This document shows, piece after piece, positions 56,926 to 64,000 of a stretch of 64,000 nucleotides of DNA. Source of the stretch: Mytilus trossulus (taxonomy: Eukaryota; Mollusca; Bivalvia; Mytilida; Mytilidae); contig NC_086382.1 of the NCBI RefSeq assembly GCF_036588685.1, positions 77,721,999 through 77,785,998 of the forward strand, read 5' to 3'. The translations under genes were made by a program, and so were the position numbers. How positions within the stretch are numbered: the first letter of the stretch is position 1; the number at the start of each line of letters is the position of its first letter. The notes beneath the pieces are model-generated. The model worked only from the letters and a program-made list of their open reading frames with translations, was not told the DNA's origin and searched no databases.

Positions 56926-57918
56926 ATGGATATGAGTATCTCTCATAGACTTCAGTTCCATGGAATACCCGGAGAAACGGACGTAAAAGTGTCGAGGAAT
57001 AATATATGTGGGTCAAGAATTAATAATGAAATGTCACATGCTATCAGGAGACAGCGGGAAATATGTGGTGTTGATTACTTTAAAACAACAAACCCAGTCA
57101 AAGTACCCACACAAACGGAAAAGAAGGGATTTTCTAACAAAATACAAAATATTAGTTTTGCAGGTGCTTTTCTACCTCAGTTCTCAATTTCTAGTCAAAT
57201 AAAAACAGACAGAAGAAATGCAAAGAAAGTGAGTAAGTTTGGATCACTTAACAGGAGTAAAAGTTCTGCTAGTATAACATTATCGTCTGGACGTCAATCA
57301 CACCAAACCAGTCCTCATAGTGTGATGGTTACGGATTTGACTTGTTTACAGTTAGCAGATACTTTGTTCTCTTGTGATTTGTCCTCGACATTGTCTAGTC
57401 CGTTAAAATATACAACTTATAATGGGGACAGAAAACATATTCTGTCTGGGGAAAGTGACAAATGTCTTCATTTAAACTTCAAAGCTGGTGCTACACTTCC
57501 TAGCCTACCGGAAACAGAAGGCACGCAGGCGCGTCGAACATCGCACGATTCCACGACGTGTCAGCAAAGGAAGGACAGTTATCGACCAAACTCAGGTGGA
57601 GTTAAAAGACTCCTTACTGGTATTCCGATAGAAAAGGAAATATCGCCTAAATCTATTCTAAAACAAAATTACATAGAAACGCAACCAGAGGACTCGTACA
57701 AAAGATCTAAATATAGGACAGTATCTGACAGAAAGAAATTTCTGGACCAAAGTAAATACGTGACTCTAAAAACCTCAAAGATTGGCCTACAATGTGAGAA
57801 TAGTCCTTCAAAGAGACCCTTTGCTTTAGACTTTGATGATAAAGACAAGAGAAGTGTTCGCTTTAATGTCTCGCACGAAGTTATCGAATACATTCCACAT
57901 GAACCTGTATGCAATTGA
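56926..57918 (+). CDS. Unrecognised intronless gene, 330 residues, with SILK and RVxF motifs
   Basis: The start ATG is fixed by an in-frame TAA two codons upstream. I do not recognise the family. The protein is basic, Ser/Thr-rich and probably mostly disordered, with no signal peptide or membrane segment. Two short motifs stand out near the C-terminus: SILK at 243-246 (in SPKSILKQN) and RSVRF at 309-313 (in DKDKRSVRFNVSHEVIEYIP), preceded by an acidic run. SILK followed by RVxF is the order found in several protein phosphatase 1 regulators, so binding to PP1 is a reasonable guess, but both motifs are short. The last codons lie in a tandem triplication that runs into the 3' untranslated region. 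An AATAAA follows at 58049. It could be a complete single-exon gene. Confidence 0.65.
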   Translation: MDMSISHRLQFHGIPGETDVKVSRNNICGSRINNEMSHAIRRQREICGVDYFKTTNPVKVPTQTEKKGFSNKIQNISFAGAFLPQFSISSQIKTDRRNAKKVSKFGSLNRSKSSASITLSSGRQSHQTSPHSVMVTDLTCLQLADTLFSCDLSSTLSSPLKYTTYNGDRKHILSGESDKCLHLNFKAGATLPSLPETEGTQARRTSHDSTTCQQRKDSYRPNSGGVKRLLTGIPIEKEISPKSILKQNYIETQPEDSYKRSKYRTVSDRKKFLDQSKYVTLKTSKIGLQCENSPSKRPFALDFDDKDKRSVRFNVSHEVIEYIPHEPVCN

Positions 57919-58020
57919 TAAGCATTGTGTAATACATTCCACATGAATCTGTATGCAATTGACAAGTATTGTGTAAAATATTCCACACGAACCTGTATGC
58001 AATTGAAAAGCATGTAAAAT
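57885..58020 (+). repeat. ~45-bp tandem triplication across the stop codon
   Basis: 'atacattccacatgaacctg', 'tatgcaattgataagcattg', 'tgta' is followed by two further, slightly varied copies (57932-57975 and 57978-58015). The first copy encodes the C-terminus and stop of the 330-residue protein; the others are in the 3' untranslated region. Confidence 0.88.
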
Positions 58021-58048
58021 ATTGCCACATATAAAATATTTCGGGTGA

Positions 58049-58054
58049 AATAAA
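58049..58054 (+). terminator. Polyadenylation signal (AATAAA) of the 56926-57918 gene
   Basis: AATAAA lies 131 bases past the stop, with a T-rich GTTTATTATG sequence shortly after. A plausible 3' end. Confidence 0.5.
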
Positions 58055-58080
58055 TGAACAGTTTATTATGATAGTATACA

Positions 58081-58630
58081 TTGGCTTTCCCGTTTGAATG
58101 GTTTAACACTAAGTATAGTTGTTTTGGGGCCCTTTATTTAATGAATGGCTATTATCTATTTTGAATTTATTGAACCATAAAACTAATTTTTGACTCTTCA
58201 CATTGAATAATCCGCGAAGCGGATTATGTAAAATGTGAAATGTCAAAAATTAGTTTTATGGTTCAATAAAATCAAAATATATTATTGCCATTTATTATAA
58301 ATAAATTTCTATAAAAATAAGACTCAAAGAACTTTTTATATTGTTTATATTAACAAAAACAACGTTAACACATGTTTGCGTATGAATACACAACGTCAGA
58401 GTGGGCGTGTCGCCATCAAAATTGACAACATTGAAAATAAAACTAAAAATTTTAACCAATCAGAAAACAGTAAAAACACCAAATTTATTTATAGCTTGTT
58501 GTTCTGTGTGAACCAAGGCTACGTGTTGAAGGCCGTACCTTGACCTATAATGGTTTACTTTTATAAATTGTTATTTGGATGGAAAGTTGTCTCATTGCCA
58601 CTCATACCACATCTTCCTATATCTATATAA
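58081..58630. repeat. Second copy of the 30116-30316 element, interrupted
   Basis: The left part ('ggctttcccgtttgaatggt' to 'tttggggcccttta', 58083-58136) and the right part ('tttatagcttgttgttctgt' to 'catcttcctatatctata', 58498-58626) join exactly as in the uninterrupted copy at 30116-30316. Confidence 0.88.
58137..58497. mobile_element. 361-bp insertion with a 159-bp palindrome, TTTA target duplication
   Basis: It interrupts the previous repeat; TTTA occurs at both junctions (58133-58136, 58498-58501) and once in the empty copy at 30116-30316. Its left part (58139-58297) is a near-perfect inverted repeat, with outer arms 'attgaaccataaaactaatt' and complement and a central 'aataatccgcgaagcggatt'. 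The right part is non-palindromic and includes 'gtgggcgtgtcgcc'. No coding capacity. Confidence 0.82.
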
Positions 58631-59212
58631 TTTTGTAATCGTATATTATACTCTAAAAATTATTTGGTAGAAGCTTGAGTTGATATGAAAATCCCGATAA
58701 CAAAGGGACGAATGAACAAAAAAGAGAGATACTATTAAACTATTTATTTACTGCATAGTCTCGTAATAGCGTTCTGATTATATCCCGAGTCGAAGAAAAC
58801 ACCTTGACATTGGTGATTTTGCTTTTCTGCCAAACAAGCGACAGGAGTAAATGCAATGAGTGATTGGTCCGAAGTTTAAACAATGTTTCTAAACAAATTG
58901 ATACAAAAACAAGAAGATGTGGTATGATTGTTAAGACATCATTATAGTGGACATGCCCTCCTAAGATAGCACGATATAAATACGACTGTGCGTATCGGTG
59001 TTGTACAATGTAGGGTATATCAAATCTAATTGGTGTCGTCCAAAACATTACTTTCCGTTATGTTGTTATTTGTTTTGTTCATTTAATCAATATAACCTTC
59101 GTCGTATTTTGTCATAACATGATTGAGATCAATAGGAAGTAAAAGTGAAAACAGTATTCATGTCACCATGTTTGAATGTACATTTGATTTAACTTGATTT
59201 AACATTAGAACA
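58631..59212. other. Non-coding stretch
   Basis: A short fragment of the 'aagaagatgtggtatgattg' repeat is at about 58910-58930. Otherwise nothing is recognisable. Confidence 0.4.
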
Positions 59213-59480
59213 AGAATGTGTTAATGGTACACGGATGCCAAACTCGCAATGTCATTTTCTTTGCTCAGAGGACCCTGAAATTGGGGTATAAATTCTAATT
59301 TGACATTAAAATTAAACAAATAATATCATAGGGAACATGTGTACTAAGTTTCAAGTTGATCCGAATTCTACTTCAATAAAAACTATATTGTACCTTGATC
59401 AGACTTTAACCTGAAGCGGGACAGACGAATGAACGAACGGACGAACGAACGGACGCACAGACTGGTATATATAATGCCTC
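59213..59480 (+). mobile_element. Dispersed non-autonomous element with ggacggacgaac motif, copy 3
   Basis: Blocks in the same order as at 25270 and 50530: 'caagaatgtgttaatggtac', 'aaactcgcaatgtcattttc', 'tatcatagggaacatgtgta', 'ctaagtttcaagttgatc', 'gaacgaacggacgaacgaac' and 'ataatgcctctcagc'. Confidence 0.7.
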
Positions 59481-59780
59481 TCAGCTATCGTGGTTGGGGT
59501 ATACTATGAATATAAACTTGTACTTGTTGAAAATAAAGATGTGGTATGAATGGCAATGAGACACCTTTCGACCAAAGTTCAGATATGAAGTGGATGTTAG
59601 CAAATATAAGCAACAGTACGGCCTTCAACAATAAGAAAATAAACCTACCGTTAAGTTGGCTATAAAAGTACCATACACAATTTAAAACAATTCTATGTCA
59701 TAATAACGACAACTTTAGCGTTGTTACTTTTTGAGCCGATCTGAAATTGAAGATAGCCACCATCGAATACAACACAAAAG

Positions 59781-62700
59781 CAGATTTATTCAAAGTCGGT
59801 TATACATATATCATTACAACACAAAAGCCTAACAGATTTATTCAAAGTCGGTTATACATATATCATTACAGCACAAAAGCATAACAGATTTATTCAAAGT
59901 CGGTTATACATATATCATTACAGCACAAAAGCATAACAGATTTATTCAAAGTCGGTTATACATATATCATTACAGCACAAAAGCATAACAGATTTATTCA
60001 AAGTCGGTTATACATATATCATTACAGCACAAAAGCATAACAGATTTATTCAAAGTCGGTTATACATATATCATTACAGCACAAAAGCATAACAGATTTA
60101 TTCAAAGTCGGTTATACATATATCATTACAACACAAAAGCATAACAGATTTATTCAAAGTCGGTTATACATATATCATTACAACACAAAAGCATAACAGA
60201 TTTATTCAAAGTCGGTTATACATATATCATTACAACACAAAAGCATAACAGATTTATTCAAAGTCGGTTATACATATATCATTACAACACAAAAGCCTAA
60301 CAGATTTATTCAAAGTCGGTTATACATATATCATTACAGCACAAAAGCATAACAGATTTATTCAAAGTTGTTTATACATATATCAATACAACACCAAAGC
60401 ATAACAGATTTATTCAAAGTCGGTTATACATATATCAATACAACACAAAAGCATAACAGATTTATTCAAAGTCGGTTATACATATATCAATACAACACAA
60501 AAGCATAACAGATTTATTCAAAGTTGTTTATACATATATCAATACAACACAAAAGCATAACAGATTTATTCAAAGTCGGTTCTTCATATATCATTACAAC
60601 ACAAAAGCATAACAGATTTCTTCAAAGTCGGTTCTTCATATATCATTACAACACAAAAGCATAACAGATTTATTCAAAGTCGGTTCTTCATATATCATTA
60701 CAACACAAAAGCATAACAGATTTATTCAAAGTCGGTTCTTCATATATCAATACAACACAAAAGCATAACAGATTTATTCAAAGTCGGTTATACATATATC
60801 AATACAACACCAAAGCATAACAGATTTATTCAAAGTCGGTTATACATATATCAATACAACACAAAAGCAGATTTATTCAAAGTCGGTTATACATATATCA
60901 TTACAGCACAAAAGCATAACAGATTTATTCAAAGTCGGTTATACATATATCATTACAACACAAAAGCAGATTTATTCAAAGTCGGTTATACATATATCAT
61001 TACAACACAAAAGCATAACAGATTTATTCAAAGTCGGTTATACATATATCATTACAACACAAAAGCATAACAGATTTATTCAAAGTCGGTTATACATATA
61101 TCATTACAACACAAAAGCATAACAGATTTATTCAAAGTCGGTTATACATATATCATTACAGCACAAAAGCATAACAGATTTATTCAAAGTTGTTTATACA
61201 TATATCAATACAACACCAAAGCATAACAGATTTATTCAAAGTCGGTTATACATATATCAATACAACACAAAAGCATAACAGATTTATTCAAAGTCGGTTA
61301 TACATATATCAATACAACACCAAAGCATAACAGATTTATTCAAAGTCGGTTATACATATATCAATACAACACAAAAGCATAACAGATTTATTCAAAGTCG
61401 GTTATACATATATCAATACAACACAAAAGCATAACAGATTTATTCAAAGTCGGTTATACATATATCATTACAACACAAAAGCATAACAGATTTATTCAAA
61501 GTTGTTTATACATATATCAATACAACACCAAAGCATAACAGATTTATTCAAAGTCGGTTCTTCATATATCATTACAACACAAAAGCATAACAGATTTCTT
61601 CAAAGTCGGTTCTTCATATATCATTACAACACAAAAGCATAACAGATTTATTCAAAGTCGGTTCTTCATATATCATTACAACACAAAAGCATAACAGATT
61701 TATTCAAAGTCGGTTCTTCATATATCAATACAACACAAAAGCATAACAGATTTATTCAAAGTCGGTTATACATATATCAATACAACACAAAAGCATAACA
61801 GATTTATTCAAAGTCGGTTATACATATATCAATACAACACAAAAGCAGATTTATTCAAAGTCGGTTATACATATATCATTACAACACAAAAGCATAACAG
61901 ATTTATCCAAGTCGGTTCTTCATATATCATTACAACACCAAAGCATAACAGATTTATTCAAAGTCGGTTATACATATATCAATACAACACAAAAGCAGAT
62001 TTATTCAAAGTCGGTTATACATATATCATTACAACACAAAAGCATAACAGATTTATTCAAAGTCGGTTCTTCATATATCATTACAACACCAAAGCATAAC
62101 AGATTTATTCAAAGTCGGTTATACATATATCAATACAACACAAAAGCAGATTTATTCAAAGTCGGTTATACATATATCATTACAACACAAAAGCATAACA
62201 GATTTATTCAAAGTCGGTTCTTCATATATCATTACAACACAAAAGCATAACAGATTTATTCAAAGTCGGTTCTTCATATATCATTACAACACAAAAGCAT
62301 AACAGATTTATTCAAAGTCGGTTCTTCATATATCAATACAACACAAAAGCATAACAGATTTATTCAAAGTCGGTTCTTCATATATCATTACAACACAAAA
62401 GCATAACAGATTTATTCAAAGTCGGTTCTTCATATATCAATACAACACAAAAGCATAACAGATTTATTCAAAGTCGGTTATACATATATCAATACAACAC
62501 CAAAGCATAACAGATTTATTCAAAGTCGGTTATACATATATCAATACAACACAAAAGCCTAACAGATTTATTCAAAGTCGGTTATACATATATCATTACA
62601 ACACAAAAGCATAACAGATTTATTCAAAGTCGGTTCTTCATATATCATTACAACACAAAAGCATAACAGATTTATTCAAAGTCGGTTCTTCATATATCAT

Positions 62701-62804
62701 TACAACACAAAAGCATAACAGATTTATTCAAAGTCGGTTCTTCATATATCAATACAACACAAAAGCATAACAGATTTATTCAAAGTCGGTTATACATATA
62801 CAAC
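59781..62804. repeat. 52-bp minisatellite, about 58 copies
   Basis: The unit runs 'cacaaaagcataacagattt', 'attcaaagtcggttatacat', 'atatcattacaa'. Variants include 'gttcttcatatatc', 'gttgtttatac', 'caccaaagc' and units lacking 'ataaca' (46 bp). Strings of variants recur in the same order (for example 60540-60790 and 61550-61800), showing block duplication of about 1 kb. No frame stays open. Confidence 0.97.
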
Positions 62805-63300
62805 ATAAACTCTGTAGAGGTTTAATTTGGTATTATCCGACATAATCGGAGGTCAAAGTTTGCATCGAAACACTATGGGAAACAACAATTTCATCTTTCA
62901 GAACCACTGACCATAATTAAATCAAATTTGATATTGGTGTTTATAAGGTCTTGCGCAATATTGTTACTGTGTTGCTAATTGGTAAAAGCATGAGGCCGCC
63001 AAGGGCCACTTTTAACTTCCCATCAATGTGTTTGTATTGTCTTCATTTTAACTGGTGTGTTTTTTACGTCGGAGTTTTTGTGTTTCATTGGTACATATGA
63101 CGTGACTCTGGCTTTTAAATATTTAGCCTTTATGTTATTGTTCTATAATATGTCATTATGTTATTGTTCTATTATAGATTTGAATATACTTTGAACGACA
63201 AAATTATTTTTCTCGCGTAGTAGTATTAATCATAAGTGGATTCTTAATATTTTTTTTAAAACCTTTAAATTTTTTCAAACATAAGAGAAGTACGACACAA
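62805..63300. other. Non-coding stretch
   Basis: AT-rich sequence without recognisable gene. 'atgtcattatgttattgttc' with 'tat(a/t)ata' is duplicated at about 63130-63180. Confidence 0.4.
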
Positions 63301-63309
63301 CAGAAACAC

Positions 63310-63600
63310 AATATTATAGGGTTATATTGTCCCGAGTAGAATTTTATATTGCACGAGCCTGCGAGTGCAATATATGTTCTACCAGGGACAATATTCCCCA
63401 ATATTCATGCAATAACCCTTTTATTGTATAGCAATATAATATTTGAAAATAAAAAAATGGGTTTAAACTAAGATTTTGTCGTTGATGACGTCATAAATTT
63501 TGAAAATTTATTGCACTAGTGCAATATTAGAATTTATTGCACGCTAACTTTTGGTTACTCTCTGTTGGAAATATTACATTGCTATACAATAATAAAATGT
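63310..63600. repeat. Inverted-repeat element
   Basis: A hairpin at 63324-63394 (ATATTGTCCC ... GGGACAATAT, with inner ATATTGCAC/GTGCAATAT) is followed by a second pair: 'tattgtatagcaatataat' at about 63423 and 'attacattgctatacaataa' at about 63572. The centre of the first hairpin is cgagcctgcgag. A foldback or MITE-like repeat. Confidence 0.65.
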
Positions 63601-63714
63601 AACACACAAAGAAACGACCTATAATATAACAATGGCAAAGTTTCTGAATTTTGGGTCATCAATGCTCTTCAACTTTGTATTTGTTTGGCTTTATAACTAT
63701 TTTGATCTGAGATC

Positions 63715-63790
63715 ACTGATGAGTCTTATGTAGACGAAACGCGCGTCTGGCGTACTAAATCGTAATCCTGGTACCTATGATAACTATTTG
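63715..63790 (+). repeat. Dispersed mussel repeat with GACGAAACGCGCGTC hairpin, copy 2
   Basis: 'gatgagtcttatgtagacga', 'aacgcgcgtctggcgtacta', 'aatcgtaatcctggtaccta', 'tgataacta', in the same order as 32960-33060. Confidence 0.75.
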
Positions 63791-64000
63791 AATCTGGTTT
63801 TGTGGTAGGATAAACCTCCCGCTGCTATGGCAATGTTAAATATAACATTTAAATGACAACATAACATGATAGGACTTCAATACAAATAAATGGGAGAACA
63901 TATAGGACAGAGAAATACACGAAAAATAGCTAACAAAAGGTACCAGGTTTAAAATTTAATACGCCAGGTTAAAATTTAATAAAACAAGGTGCTATCCAAC

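Overview
The window looks like nuclear DNA of a bivalve mollusc, most likely a mussel (Mytilus-type). It is AT-rich and intron-bearing. It carries dispersed repeats that I recognise from mussel sequences: one built on a 'gaagatgtggtatgattgcc' end, one containing GACGAAACGCGCGTC, and one with a ggacggacgaac tail. It also holds many tandem arrays and foldback elements. There is no prokaryotic gene organisation. Most long open frames lie inside tandem arrays and are not genes.

Layout. 1-4.5 kb: a transposon-like unit with a full-length Mutator/Kolobok-type transposase (minus strand) facing an I-PpoI-like His-Me finger endonuclease (plus strand), lying between two same-orientation copies of a short terminal-inverted-repeat element. 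4.7-7.06 kb: a non-LTR retrotransposon with a 2A-like motif, a PHD-like zinc finger, an APE endonuclease and a reverse transcriptase that is cut off. 8.8-12.9 kb: a 51-bp minisatellite. 16.6-17.5 kb: an unrecognised intronless gene (minus). 18.8-20.9 kb: two blocks of a decayed ~108-bp repeat. 21.7-24.9 kb: a 54-bp minisatellite. 25.1-27.2 kb: nested dispersed repeats and MITEs. 28.1-34.5 kb: a 6.4-kb inverted duplication whose two arms carry different later insertions. 34.6-38.9 kb: a 109-bp satellite. 39-42.3 kb: a repeat mosaic. 42.8-47.4 kb: a three-exon ZNF593 orthologue (minus) with two MITEs in its introns and a tandemly repeated 3' splice site. 47.7-49 kb: a reverse transcriptase pseudogene broken by a foldback element. 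50.9-52.0 kb: a 39-bp array with a 390-bp higher-order period. 52.4-55 kb: more repeats. 56.9-57.9 kb: a second unrecognised intronless gene (plus), with PP1-docking-type motifs. 59.8-62.8 kb: a 52-bp minisatellite. The right end holds further inverted repeats.

The seven main tandem arrays together take up about 17 kb, roughly a quarter of the window. In three cases (the 109-bp satellite, the 31-bp array in a MITE, and the 59-bp array at a splice site) the single-copy ancestor of the repeat unit can be seen in the window. Only ZNF593 is identified as a host gene with confidence. The two intronless genes are supported by length, in-frame upstream stops and, for one, a polyadenylation signal, but I do not recognise them.
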